A stretch of DNA of 64,000 bases from Endotrypanum monterogeii (GCA_000333855.2 CM007331.1:412412-476411); one strand, 5' to 3'; counted from the stretch's first letter, positions 1 through 10,532 are shown. The notes: a model not told the origin generated them from the letters alone. Numbers and translations are program-made.

Positions 1-460
1 CATGCTTGCTTCAAAGGGGTTTGCTGCTCGGGAAGGGTTGATGTGTGCCGCCGAACAGGAGCCGCTGGGGGGAATTGCAGCTACAGCACTTCCGTCGGCG
101 CGCTCGTCGTCCTACGTGCCGCCCAAGCGCCCCACCGCATCGATTCGCCGTGACAACTTCTGCCGCAGCCGACTGCCTGCGTGGTGCGATCGAGTGTTTT
201 TCAACGTGGCTGGATTCGAGTGGATTGCCGGTGAACGCGCTCGCCCGACAATGCCAAAGCCGCAGTCAGCATCCCCAGTGCCCAGCGACACCCCCGCCCC
301 TGCCCCTGCCCCTGCCCCCGCCCCTGCTGCTGCTGCTGCTGCTGCCTCTGGCACGGGTCTTCGAAAAAGTGCAAATCGACGTGACCAGAGCAACCGGTGC
401 ATATACGCGGCGATAGACTTGATACACACCGATCACGATGGCGTATTCCTTCTATTTTGA
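1..460 (+). CDS. C-terminal end of an unrecognised protein (5' end outside window)
   Basis: This frame is open from the window edge to a TGA at 458-460. Its codon use resembles the real genes here (many C/G third positions), so I read it as the tail of a gene that begins upstream. The visible part ends in a Pro-Ala repeat followed by an alanine run (about 289-350, from CCTGCC and GCT repeats) and a short basic then hydrophobic tail. No domain is recognisable. An overlapping frame (45-416) is also open, but it turns the same repeats into Pro/Leu runs and looks less like coding sequence. The call could be wrong: this may be 3' UTR. Confidence 0.4.
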   Translation, partial: MLASKGFAAREGLMCAAEQEPLGGIAATALPSARSSSYVPPKRPTASIRRDNFCRSRLPAWCDRVFFNVAGFEWIAGERARPTMPKPQSASPVPSDTPAPAPAPAPAPAAAAAAASGTGLRKSANRRDQSNRCIYAAIDLIHTDHDGVFLLF

Positions 461-1181
461 TGCCAATGAATGACACAGTGGTTCAATTGTGTTTGTGTGA
501 TTATATGGATTTTTTGCTCGTTTCAGTGCTTGTTGTTCAAGATGTCTGTGCACGCCTACTCTTAGATAAGCCGTGTAGCGTAAGCTGCAGATGACATTGG
601 AAGCAAAGGCATACCTAATCACGAAGGCCGCAGCGGTGCTAGCGCGCATGGACACACACACACTTAAATGCGCAATGAGGAGTGAAGGAAAGGGGTGGGG
701 GCGGGAGGGTCCCGTAAATGTATTCCCTATTTTCGGTTGGTTTTCTGTTTACCACGGGGCATTGGCACGCCCGCGCAGCCAGGAAGACTGGGCAGCGAGG
801 GGGGGGGGGCTGGGGTTCTCAGGTTTATGTTTGATCGACATGGGGCGTGGCCATATCGAGGTGCCGCTCTCCTTTCCACCCTTCTCACTTGTGTACATTC
901 ACAGACGCCATCCTTGTGCATTTACCAGAAGAAATCTTTCTTGGTCGCTTGGTCCGGTGTCTTGATGTTGCTCCAGATTTTGGGACTCTGGCGCTGTTTC
1001 TTCCCCGAATCCGTTCTTGTCCCCAGCGAAGAGGGAACATGACTACCGCCTTGTGCGGCGCTGATCAAACGCAAACCTTTCCACCTCCCCCAAGTTATCT
1101 ATTCCGACCAGTCGCCGCCATTCACCTTCGTACGCCTAAGGTCACTGTCGGGCTCTCGAAGGGATAGGAAATCGGGCACTT

Positions 1182-1227
<46 letters not shown>

Positions 1228-1639
1228 CAACAGACGTTGATTGATACTCCTCTCCCGCTCTCCCATACCAGAGACAGGCGCTGGCACCTTACACACACAG
1301 ATGCACGGGACGAAGGAAACAAAAAAAATGTAGGCGACCGCTGGAGAACTCAAAGTCCACCTCATCTTGGGTGGACAGAGGGATTGGGTGATTCAGGAAG
1401 ATAGGGCAGATGGGAGGATTGCGCCTCCGCACCGTGTTTACACATGCGGGAACTGCACTAAAAGAAAAAAGTTTCAGGCTTTCGTTTTTTTTTTCCGACT
1501 CGCGCTCCCATCGGCATGCTTGGTGGGCTGTCGAGTCAGCACTCAGCCATTCCTCCCTCCCCTCCCTCGTAACAAACCTCTGTTTCTCTCTCTCTCTCTC
1601 TCTTTTTTTTTTTTCGCTTCCCCTTCCCTCCCATCCGAT
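461..1639. other. Intergenic / UTR region
   Basis: No convincing gene. It holds a long (CA)n tract at about 1183-1226 and the pyrimidine-rich stretch (1553-1637) that leads to the splice acceptor of the next gene. The short open frames here depend on these repeats. Confidence 0.6.
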
Positions 1640-1641
1640 AG
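1587..1641 (+). promoter_or_regulatory. Polypyrimidine tract and trans-splice acceptor for the 2061-aa gene
   Basis: A (CT)n plus T-run tract (about 1587-1614) and further pyrimidines are followed by the first AG at 1640-1641. The first ATG after this AG is at 1659, preceded by a run of A. The site decides the start: the longer in-frame ATG at 1410 lies upstream of the tract and would translate the tract itself. Confidence 0.75.
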
Positions 1642-1658
1642 GTTCAGAAAACAAAAAA

Positions 1659-4600
1659 ATGAATCCTAGTCACGATACGCCAGTGCCGCCACAGTCGGCA
1701 TCACCAACCTCGCACTATTCGGCATTGCGAGTGCCAGCGCCTGATCCTAACTCCTCTGCTACTCATTGCCACCCTCTTCCAGCGCACGATACAGCAGACG
1801 ATAGCGTAGCAAGCGCGTCGGATACCCTTCACCACTTTCCATACTCGGCTTCTTCGCCGGAGAGGCATCCCGCGGCGACGTCTTCTCTTGCAGCGGGGTT
1901 AGTATTTAATGTTGCGGTGCCGTCGGCGACTAATCTTCTGTCTCACTCGAGTCTCACCACCGGCGAGGGTGGCCGCGCGTCTCACACTGCGGTCATCGCT
2001 TCCGTGCCGACGCCCTCACACGGTGTTTCGCCGGTCACACACGTAGGCGTGAAGCAGAAAACGCGCGTCCCCCCGGCAAGCGAAATGGTCGGTTCTTTTC
2101 CCACCAACACCCTCACACGGACACGCGGGTGGCTCACTCATCAACGTCGGCCTCGCCGCATGCCACACCCGTGCTCTATTGCTGTGAATAGCAACTCTCT
2201 GTTGTGCGCGGGTTACGGCAGTGGAGGGCACCGGGCTGTCGTTGACGACGCACAGGGCTTCCGGGAGAAGGCGCCGCCACCACTAGTGCACCTTTCTCCC
2301 CCCACCGATGAGGGTACATCATCTGTTCGGCCAGCTTCAGCTCACTCACTGTGGCACACCACCACTCCAAACGTTGCTGCCGCAGCGCCCTGGAGTACAG
2401 CGGCACTGCAGGCGTCATCGCCTGAGCTCGCATCAGCGATGCAGTTTCGCGGAGAAAATGTAGCCGCGGCGGCGTGCGGCAATCCCAACGCACCGACTAG
2501 CTCTTCGCCTGCTGTCACTGGCACTGCGGTCGGCGGCACTAGTGCCCCGGTGGTGCCGGAGGCACCGCTCGCGGAGGGTCTGCATCGCATCGCAGCACCC
2601 CCTCTTAACTCACGTAAAGTCGACCGCGCGACGAGGCCAGGCAGCCCATGCGCGACCAAGGCATCACCTCAAGTCAGTGATGGTGGTGCTCGTGATACGA
2701 ACACCGGGGTCGTGCGCAACCCAAGAGTTTTGATTCACAGGAATATACATGTCGAGGGGGAGGAGGAAGTGCTGCCTGCATCGCGTATGCCGCTTGCCAC
2801 CGCTGCTGCTGCTGCTGCTGCTGCTGCTGATGGCGCCGCCCATGATAACGAGTCTGTAGAGATTACCTCCAGCCGCGCCGCTGCCAGCGTTCCCACCGTG
2901 CCAGTCACTAACGCAGGCGTGATGACTGCTTTCAGGTTAGCTATCCCTGGAGCTGACGGTGCGGCAGCAGACGTGGCAGATGTCCCCGTCCAGCATGTCC
3001 TTTCTTCTCCTTTGAGGTCGAGTGTGGGTCTATTAGATCGACATCCGGGGGCCCACAGCCGCCGCGACAGCAGCAGCACTCGCAGTGGAGTCTGTCATTC
3101 CCACGGAAGGGTGTTGCTGCACACCGCACCCTCTGACGGCTGCGACGATAACACCATGCGGGCGGTGAAGGGCTCTGTTCGATCTCCTTCATCGGAGGCA
3201 TCCATAAAAGTTTCGACTGTGCAGTGGGAGGATGTGAAGAGCTCACCAGCAGCGTGTCAACGGCGACAACCGTCTGCCGTGGTGCGCGGGCCAATGGGGG
3301 CCGGTGACGGTGGCCCTGTCGCAACCGGAGATCTCAGTGGGTCTTTTATTGAGTCACATAGACAAAGAGTGGGAGTGGGCGAGGCGTCTGGTACAGGGGT
3401 TGCTTTGCCAGCACCAGCGGCAGTTGAGCAGGCGGACAATGTCACACCGACTTCTTTGCTGCACTCGAGTGTCCAGCAGGGTACTAACGAGACAGCCAGC
3501 GGCCACCCAACTACCCTGACCGCATCGCGTCGGGTGAGTCTAACCCTCAGCGGCGTCGGTAGCTCCTCTGTTATCCAGAGGGCGACTTCCTATGGCCACA
3601 CTTGTAGTAAGGGTGCTGCCGTCGACCAGGCTTCTCCGCTACCAGGCTTCTGCAAGAGCGCGCGTGTGGTACTGGCGACCGCCTACGATCCTGCACATAG
3701 AAGCGACAGTGACACGAGCAAGAGTTGGGGCATGTCAGGCTTTGGGGACAGTGCCGCGTCGCCGCAGGTTCCGCCGACGAGTGCGGGTGTGCAGCGGGAT
3801 TCCCTGCGCGCCTTTCGTGTGCATCGTTATCACACAATGTATGAGACGCAGCGGAGGTCGCGGCACGAGGCTGTGTCTCATCCACCATCGCAGGTCAAAC
3901 CGCAGCGACCACGGGCGGCGGCGGCGGCAGATAACATGAGGCAAAAGCAAACCGAAGATCTGTGGGGCAGGGGCGACAGGATTCAGGATGGCCACGAGCA
4001 GGGGCGGTTCAAGGCGGCACAGCCGTATCCTGAGCCACCAGTGCATCAGCAGGACGGGGCCGCGGTTGTGTCATCGCTGCAACGTTTCCTTTCCACGGTT
4101 CCCATCTCATCATCGGCGGATACACGCCACCAGCAGTCAAAGTTCTGTACCGGTAAAGGCGATCGCACTTGGCTGTGCAAGCGTCTGCCGAGCGATTCCT
4201 CACCGTTATCGCTCGACTCGGCTGCTGCGCTGCCGCCGGAACCGCCGCTGGAGCCTCCGCCGCCGCCGCCGCCGCCCACGTTTGCCCTCTTCGGTGCACT
4301 GGAGCGACTGTCTCGCTTTTCTGAAATGGTGCAGCTGTGTCAGGAACACGCAGACGTGTTGGACGCCTTCTTGCACCGCCTCACTTTGCAGCTGCACTGT
4401 CACTCCTGCACATCGCCACTATTGACCAGTGGCGCAGCTGCTGCTCGCAGCCAATCCTCATCGCAGCCGTTTTGGGTACCGGGTGCTACGCATGAAGATG
4501 CCGAGTTTCTTCGATGGCACCGGATCGTTATGTACCTCCTCCGCCAGCCATCGGAGGTGATGAAGGTTGGTGTAGAATTTTTCAGTGATGCGGTCAACTC

Positions 4601-7600
4601 GTGGCCACTGCACATGCTGTATCTCACCTGCTGCTTTTATGTGGCGGCCTGTGAGCAGGGCTTCGCTGCGCTGACGACGACTCTTTCCCGGGGTGGTATC
4701 ATCTGCTCTGGAAAGGGGCTGTTCGCTGCATTGGCCGTCTCGATGGCTAGAAATGAGGAGGATCTGATTCGCTCGACTGCGTGCATGTACCGCGCTGCCT
4801 TCTACACCGGCGCGCTCATGCACAGACGCCACCAAAATTTCGAGGCGGAGGCGCGTCTCACCACCAGTGGCGGCTTCACCCTGTTGGTAGTGAACATTCC
4901 TATCATCACCCTGCAGCGCCTCGTGGCTCGTGTGAACGAGGGGTACGACGTGTTCGCTTCCATGCGCGACATCGGAAATGAAAAGGAGGCGACGCGGGGC
5001 AGCGTCTGGTTCAGTCCGAACAGCAACAACACAACTTTTAACTCCGGGACTGCTTCCACCTTTCCGGGACGTCGTGGCGCTTGTCCGTATTCGCCCGTCT
5101 CGTCCTGCGGCTACGCCTCCGGCTCGTCGCACTTCGCGCGCCCCACGCCATATCATCCACACTCAGTGATCGAGATGAGTCGCGTCATCAGCAGTCGAGC
5201 GGCTGTGCTTTGTGGCCATCCGCTGGACATGCTGCGCTTGGATATGGTGCTCACCCGCTTCGCAGACTTCAGCGACGCAAAGATCCACAAGGAGTACCTT
5301 CCCGCTGGAGGCCCAGAGAACAGCAACTTCTACAACAAGCACATGGCGCACGAGCTCATGGGCCTTTGGAAGGCGCGGGGGGTCTCGTTTTCTCTGTCCA
5401 GCGTGCAGCTGCCGCTGTACTCGCCGGTGAACGGTGACTTGTGGACGGAGTCGCCGCGACAAGCCTTCGATGCTTCGGGGCTGCCAGATGCGTCGGCTGC
5501 CTCGATGACGTCGGCGTACGACAACAACACCGTCTTCTCGTCCTTGGCCTCGCCCCCGACGGAGGACTATCGCGATGAGTGGTGGATGTTTAGTGTCGCA
5601 GAGGCAGCCACGTGTGCCAACCAGGACTTGACCTATTCCCTGCGCCACATGCGGGACGGCAATGTTCTCTTAGATTTTTCAACCCAGACAATAAGGATTG
5701 GGCGACTGATGACTTGGACGAACAAGTCCATCACAGTCCTTGCGGTCCCCGAAAACCGTCACGAGGCATCCGTGATGCCCCCGCCGCGGCGGAGCCCAAA
5801 GGACGAAGCCGTGCGCAACACTATGAAGAAGATGGCTATCATCAATGATGTTCTTCGTGAGGTCGGGAGAAATATCGAGCGACCGCTCCCTGCTCTGGAA
5901 AGCCCTTCAGTAGAACTCTTTACCACGTTCACAAAGCTTGGGCTGCTAGAGGTACTGCAGGAGCCTCGAGAGCGAGGTGTCGAGTATCGCTTCGGGGCGC
6001 CGACGCATGTTGCACCTACAGTCGTCGGCGGACGGGAGAACCATCGACATGGTCACAGTAGCACGGACGCTGGCAACGTGCCGTCCGAAGGTGGCCCTGT
6101 GTCGGAGGCATCAGCCACAGGCTGGCCACATGCGGTGCAGCCGCCTGAGGATTGCAGTGGAGGCGTCTGCTCCAACGACCCTGTCTCCAGCCGACGAGGG
6201 AAAACGAGCATGGGTGGTCTTGTATGGAAAGGCGCGTCATCCAACAACGGAACGGCCAGCAGCCAGGCCATGGAGAACCCTCTATACAACTCGAACTTCA
6301 TCGGAAGCAGGCGCGCAAATAGCGTGTCGCTCAGCTCCACTCGCGGCGTCGGCGGGTCGATCGGTCTCGTCAGCGCTATGGACCGACCAACTGCGACTGG
6401 TGGTTGTCCTGACCAACATGTGGAGGTTTCTGCTGGTGGGGCAAGATACGGCGGTGGCGGTAGGGGTTGTGGCGTTGATGCGGAGGTGCCAACGGAATGT
6501 TTTTCAGGTGGCAACACACCTCCTGTGCCCCTGCATGGGTACCCATGGACTAGCGGCACACCAATGCAAACGCAGGCGCCGCCGTTTTATTCCGGTACCC
6601 CCGAGGCTGTGCACGAGGGGCGGCTGCCTCCAGGGACTGTTGTGTTCGGTGACAAACTGCAAGGCAGCAGTAGCGCGACAGGCGCGACGCACCCGCCTCT
6701 GGACTCGACAATGGTTACCATGACGCCACCGAACAGCATACCCTCTACGGTGCCGGGTGATAACACCTGTATGACCCAAGCGGGGAAAGGTGCCCACCAC
6801 AACTCCACACTGTTCACAGAAACGGTTGATGACGGCGATGGCTCTTCTCGCCCGCAGTCGGATTTGCGGGACAACGGCGTCCATGAGCACGTGACGGCTG
6901 CGAGCACCAGTGTCCGGGTGTTCAGAGCTCTAGACGGCGAACTGTGGCACACGGTAGGCCTTATGGGAGACTCGGATGCGGGCAGCGAGCAGCGGACGCC
7001 AACGGCAATGAATATTTCTGCAATCGCTGTAGCATCGATGCAGCTCAGTGGAGAGGAGGCCTCCGTTGTGGGCGGTGTAAGCCTTTCCGGCCCACCGATG
7101 CCGCTCCTCCCTTTGCCACAGGTAGCGTGTCCGCAAACCTTCGCGGTATCTGGGCAGCGCGGCCGCACGAGTGCTGCGGCCATGTCTGATTCCCTTCGCG
7201 AGGTTCCTGTCTCCGTGTCTTCATTTCCTTCTGACGGTCTGGCGCGGCGAGGGAGCGAGGCTACGTCCGACCTCAAGAACCGCACTCTCTGTGCCCCGAG
7301 CCGACGTAGCGGTCTCCACTCGCAGATCTGTGATACCGCTTTCCCACGCCCCATGCACGGAGGTCGGTATGGGGCACCCCCCGATGGGGAGGACTACCAC
7401 CACCACCACCACCGTCTAGCGAGAGGGGATCTCCTTGGGCTGGAAAGCGCTAGTGTCGGCTCTGCTGATGTAGGTGGTGTTGCTAGTGATCCCCGTGGCT
7501 CTGCCGCGAGGTGTGTGCCATTACCTCAGATGGAAAATCGTTTCGTTCTACGCCGAAATAATAATCACGCCGGTGTCGTTAACGTCTACGAAGTCTCCGC

Positions 7601-7844
7601 ACTCATTACGTACTATGAAATGCAATGCAACTGTGTCCTGTGCGACGGGGCCGTGCTGTTCGCCGGGCTGCTGAAGAAGGTGTCTGGTATCCCCTTTCCC
7701 TCGTACACGCTGCTGCTCTGCCCCACAGTGCTTTCCCTGTTGGAGTTGTGGGACGGCTACGAGTTTGAGGATCTTTGGAGGCGCTCCCTCGGTGCCCCAA
7801 TGTATAGTCGCATAACATCGCCCATTTCTTCTCGTTTGGCTTAA
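1659..7844 (+). CDS. Large, mostly disordered protein with an internal FAS-type acyltransferase (SAT)-like domain, probably inactive
   Basis: A 2061-aa protein, starting at the first ATG after the splice acceptor. Residues 1-870 are Ser/Thr/Ala/Pro-rich and look disordered, with an alanine run and a proline run just before residue 874. From about 874 to 1390 the sequence becomes ordered. By eye it follows the starter-unit/acetyl transferase domain of fungal fatty acid synthase beta subunits and polyketide SAT domains. The order is: a helix beginning LFGALERL (877-884); a segment around NSWPLHMLYL (980-989); the nucleophile-elbow region GGIICSGKGL (1012-1021); a VLCGHPLDML segment (1183-1192) where FAS has VVSGPPQSL; QLPLYSPVN (1250-1258) where the family has the catalytic His; and a later VLLDFS strand. 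The elbow lacks the usual GHSQG, and the His position is Tyr1254, so catalysis is unlikely. The rest is low complexity with a His run, and the last ~110 residues are ordered but unrecognised. The domain call is from memory of the family. Confidence 0.7.
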   Translation: MNPSHDTPVPPQSASPTSHYSALRVPAPDPNSSATHCHPLPAHDTADDSVASASDTLHHFPYSASSPERHPAATSSLAAGLVFNVAVPSATNLLSHSSLTTGEGGRASHTAVIASVPTPSHGVSPVTHVGVKQKTRVPPASEMVGSFPTNTLTRTRGWLTHQRRPRRMPHPCSIAVNSNSLLCAGYGSGGHRAVVDDAQGFREKAPPPLVHLSPPTDEGTSSVRPASAHSLWHTTTPNVAAAAPWSTAALQASSPELASAMQFRGENVAAAACGNPNAPTSSSPAVTGTAVGGTSAPVVPEAPLAEGLHRIAAPPLNSRKVDRATRPGSPCATKASPQVSDGGARDTNTGVVRNPRVLIHRNIHVEGEEEVLPASRMPLATAAAAAAAAADGAAHDNESVEITSSRAAASVPTVPVTNAGVMTAFRLAIPGADGAAADVADVPVQHVLSSPLRSSVGLLDRHPGAHSRRDSSSTRSGVCHSHGRVLLHTAPSDGCDDNTMRAVKGSVRSPSSEASIKVSTVQWEDVKSSPAACQRRQPSAVVRGPMGAGDGGPVATGDLSGSFIESHRQRVGVGEASGTGVALPAPAAVEQADNVTPTSLLHSSVQQGTNETASGHPTTLTASRRVSLTLSGVGSSSVIQRATSYGHTCSKGAAVDQASPLPGFCKSARVVLATAYDPAHRSDSDTSKSWGMSGFGDSAASPQVPPTSAGVQRDSLRAFRVHRYHTMYETQRRSRHEAVSHPPSQVKPQRPRAAAAADNMRQKQTEDLWGRGDRIQDGHEQGRFKAAQPYPEPPVHQQDGAAVVSSLQRFLSTVPISSSADTRHQQSKFCTGKGDRTWLCKRLPSDSSPLSLDSAAALPPEPPLEPPPPPPPPTFALFGALERLSRFSEMVQLCQEHADVLDAFLHRLTLQLHCHSCTSPLLTSGAAAARSQSSSQPFWVPGATHEDAEFLRWHRIVMYLLRQPSEVMKVGVEFFSDAVNSWPLHMLYLTCCFYVAACEQGFAALTTTLSRGGIICSGKGLFAALAVSMARNEEDLIRSTACMYRAAFYTGALMHRRHQNFEAEARLTTSGGFTLLVVNIPIITLQRLVARVNEGYDVFASMRDIGNEKEATRGSVWFSPNSNNTTFNSGTASTFPGRRGACPYSPVSSCGYASGSSHFARPTPYHPHSVIEMSRVISSRAAVLCGHPLDMLRLDMVLTRFADFSDAKIHKEYLPAGGPENSNFYNKHMAHELMGLWKARGVSFSLSSVQLPLYSPVNGDLWTESPRQAFDASGLPDASAASMTSAYDNNTVFSSLASPPTEDYRDEWWMFSVAEAATCANQDLTYSLRHMRDGNVLLDFSTQTIRIGRLMTWTNKSITVLAVPENRHEASVMPPPRRSPKDEAVRNTMKKMAIINDVLREVGRNIERPLPALESPSVELFTTFTKLGLLEVLQEPRERGVEYRFGAPTHVAPTVVGGRENHRHGHSSTDAGNVPSEGGPVSEASATGWPHAVQPPEDCSGGVCSNDPVSSRRGKTSMGGLVWKGASSNNGTASSQAMENPLYNSNFIGSRRANSVSLSSTRGVGGSIGLVSAMDRPTATGGCPDQHVEVSAGGARYGGGGRGCGVDAEVPTECFSGGNTPPVPLHGYPWTSGTPMQTQAPPFYSGTPEAVHEGRLPPGTVVFGDKLQGSSSATGATHPPLDSTMVTMTPPNSIPSTVPGDNTCMTQAGKGAHHNSTLFTETVDDGDGSSRPQSDLRDNGVHEHVTAASTSVRVFRALDGELWHTVGLMGDSDAGSEQRTPTAMNISAIAVASMQLSGEEASVVGGVSLSGPPMPLLPLPQVACPQTFAVSGQRGRTSAAAMSDSLREVPVSVSSFPSDGLARRGSEATSDLKNRTLCAPSRRSGLHSQICDTAFPRPMHGGRYGAPPDGEDYHHHHHRLARGDLLGLESASVGSADVGGVASDPRGSAARCVPLPQMENRFVLRRNNNHAGVVNVYEVSALITYYEMQCNCVLCDGAVLFAGLLKKVSGIPFPSYTLLLCPTVLSLLELWDGYEFEDLWRRSLGAPMYSRITSPISSRLA

Positions 7845-9356
7845 CTTCCTCGCTCGCTTACTGCCCCCCCCTCCGTGTGTTTCACCGCCTGCTTTTTGTC
7901 GTCTGCGTGTGTGCGTGTGTGTGTGTGTTTGTGTTTTTGTTTTTGTTTTGTTTTTTGTGTTTGTGTGAGGTGTGTGTGTGTGTGTGCCTCCATGCGCTGC
8001 GTGCCAAGAGTCATTGTTGTTCTTTTATTTTTAAATTCCCCCCCGACTTTCTGTGGCGTCTTCTATTTCTTCCTTTCATTGCCTGTGCTATGACAGTTTT
8101 ATACACCGCGCCTCCCCCCTTTTTTTATATGCCTTTCTTCCTTTCTATACTCTTCCCTTCCCTCCCTTCCCTCACATACGTAACTCGCACACTGAGCGAG
8201 TGTTTCTGCTGTCACCATCGTCAGCAGTTATGAGGCTAGATCAACCACCAAAGCAACCACCCTTGAAGCAGAGACGTCACTGATACGTTGTACCTCTGCA
8301 TCCTTTTTTCTTTGTTTTGTTTCGTTTGCTTGTTTCTCCCCCTTTCCCCAACTCTTCCCTGAACTTCCACCCATCGTGACCTCTCCCTCCCTTCCTCTCA
8401 CCTCCCCACTCACCCACCCACCGGCGCTTTTTTCCTTTGTTTTTTTTCCTCTTGCTCGATGTTATCTCCGATGCATCACTTCATCACCAGCCATCGGATT
8501 CACGTGGACCATTTATTTATATATATATTTATAATTAATTTTGTTGTTGTTGCTTTGTCAGCGATACAAGCGCATCCCACACACTCCAACCGTATAGACG
8601 GCAGCATCAGCAGCAGCCACCACCAAAAAAAAAAGGGGGCGAGGGAAAAGCAATATTTTTACTGGTCCCTCCTCCTTTCGTCACTCCTTGTTGCCTCGAA
8701 TTCCCCCCTGTTTTTTTTTTTTTTGCTCTCCCCAATACCTCATGTGCCACCTGCGCGTGGGGGATGACGAGGGGGGGAGGAGCGCTGTGAGGACACCGTT
8801 GCGTGTGTGTGCGCTTGTGTGCTGTCTACCCCCTTCCCCCCCTTCTCTCTTGTTTTTTTTTAAATATTGATGTTGTTTTCCTTTTTCATGATCTCCCTCA
8901 TATGAGACTAGGGCGATGGAGGGATGCGAGATAGAGCAACAGGCCATGGGCTGCGTTAGCACTCCATGTATCAGTCCACAGGACACACACCACATACACA
9001 CCATACACTTACGTGTCCGACGTGACTGCACGCAGATGGGAAAACGAAAGAAAAAAAACGGAACCAAAACGCTGATGATACAAAAAAATAATAATAAAAA
9101 AAACGAGGAGGGTGAATACGCATTGTGCTGTGCCGTGCGCTGGCCCCCCTGCTCGCGATACGCTTTTCTCCTTTTTTTTTCTTGTCGATTATATCGTCTT
9201 TTGTTCCTCTCCCCCCTGCACCTGTAGCGGCGTTCAGTCGTGTAATTTGCAGTGTTTCTTGACTGGAGAGAGCTGTTCGTGTAACTGTACACAATACACA
9301 CCCACACGCACAGACACAGGCACATGCACATACATATCTAGTTGTGCGTCTGCCTG

Positions 9357-9388
<32 letters not shown>

Positions 9389-9701
9389 CATGTGTGTAGG
9401 TGCAAGCGCTTGTGCTCTTCTTTCTCCTCCTCCTCTGTGCACTGCCCTGCGCCGCATCTGTAGAGATGTTTCACTACTGCTTAACATCTTCTCATTCATC
9501 ACATCTCCCCCGCCCCTGCTCCCTTGCCCACGACGTACCACCCGACGATAATTTCACACTCGAACCCGTTTTGTTTGAGGCCTTCGTTTGTATGTTGACG
9601 TTGACGTAGTCCTCAACTGAATCCCACACACGATCCACGCACACCTTTCTCTCGTCACCGCCTTTTTTTTGTTTTTTTCCTTTATTCGCTGCCTCCTTCC
9701 A
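7845..9701. other. Intergenic / UTR region
   Basis: No gene seen on either strand. It contains GT/T-rich sequence at 7908-7988, an AT-rich patch near 8512-8540, many T-runs, and a (CT)n/(GT)n stretch at 9356-9398. Minus-strand open frames here are antisense to the T-rich tracts and are Arg/Lys-rich artefacts. Confidence 0.6.
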
Positions 9702-9703
9702 AG
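9662..9703 (+). promoter_or_regulatory. Polypyrimidine tract and splice acceptor for the IDH-fold gene
   Basis: T-rich tract from 9662 to 9700, then AG at 9702-9703, 22 bases before the ATG at 9726. An upstream in-frame ATG at 9669 lies inside the tract and would be lost from the mature mRNA. Confidence 0.7.
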
Positions 9704-9725
9704 GCCGCTGTGTCTTGTGCGCAAC

Positions 9726-10532
9726 ATGTCCAAGTCTATTGCCGTGATTGCTGCGGGTGCCCCCGCTGCACTGCTCCAGGCCGCGTCCTCCTTGCTGTCG
9801 AAGGCTACCGGAGGCGCTGTGAAGGTCACACAGGCGACCTCGGCTGCCTCCAACGCTGTCGTCGTCGGCATGCGGGCACCGCGCGGTACATACGCGTGCG
9901 TCGCCGAGCCACCTAGCACGGCCAGCGGCCCATATGCCGGCGTGAAGACGGTGGTGGTGCGCGCCATCCTTCCGCGCAGTGCCCCGGACACAATGCAGGT
10001 GCGCGATGTTGTGGACGTGTACCCTGCCTCTGGCATCGCATGCGAAGAGGAGACGGCCAAGGCGGTGGAGAACTTCACTAAGGCAGCTAAAGTGGCCGTA
10101 GAGAAGGCGAAGGCAGTGAAGGCGACCCGTGTGACCCTCGTCACAAAGCCGGCGACAAAGTACGAGCGTTTGAATGCCCTCTTCCACGAGACTTGCGGCA
10201 AGACGATCGAGGCAGCCGGCCTCGCCGTTGAGACATCCACGACAGCTGCAGCTACAAATAATCTCATCATGTTCCCGGAGAGGATGGGCGTGGTAATGGT
10301 GAACGATGATCAGGTCTGCGAGAACATGCAGTACGCGTATGCCGGCATTGTGGGCGGCGTGCACACCACCTACTACACCGATGCCGGTAGTAAAATACAT
10401 GGCGGACACGGCTACTACTCTGTTGCGATGGCCCTGGCAGAGGAGCTCAAGTCCCTCGGCATGAAGGCGGAGGCAGCGAAGGTGGAGGCGGCTGCGCAGA
10501 AGAGTCCTCGCAATGCGGTTGCCGCCATGTAA
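9726..10532 (+). CDS. Isocitrate/isopropylmalate dehydrogenase-fold protein, apparently catalytically degenerate
   Basis: A 268-aa protein with strong Leishmania-like codon use. It reads as a shortened, diverged member of the isocitrate/isopropylmalate dehydrogenase superfamily. The N-terminus KSIAVIAAGAPAALL sits where the family has its TVTLIPGDGIG strand-loop. A helix of alternating Ala/Lys/Glu leads into VTLVTKPATKYERLNALF, which parallels VTAVHKANIMK..DGLF. MGVVMVNDDQ...AGIVGG parallels FDVLVTPNLYGD...AGLVGG. The lysine of that VHKAN segment is kept (TKPAT), but the aspartates that bind metal and substrate (in DNA.MQ and YGD) are replaced. It is shorter than the usual ~340-aa enzymes. 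I infer a structural or regulatory role rather than dehydrogenase activity. No clear targeting signal, although the alanine-rich N-terminus could be mitochondrial. Confidence 0.65.
   Translation: MSKSIAVIAAGAPAALLQAASSLLSKATGGAVKVTQATSAASNAVVVGMRAPRGTYACVAEPPSTASGPYAGVKTVVVRAILPRSAPDTMQVRDVVDVYPASGIACEEETAKAVENFTKAAKVAVEKAKAVKATRVTLVTKPATKYERLNALFHETCGKTIEAAGLAVETSTTAAATNNLIMFPERMGVVMVNDDQVCENMQYAYAGIVGGVHTTYYTDAGSKIHGGHGYYSVAMALAEELKSLGMKAEAAKVEAAAQKSPRNAVAAM

Noticed and set aside
1410..1658. N-terminal extension of the 2061-aa protein from ATG 1410
   Set aside because: It would translate the polypyrimidine tract; the acceptor AG at 1640-1641 removes it from the mRNA.
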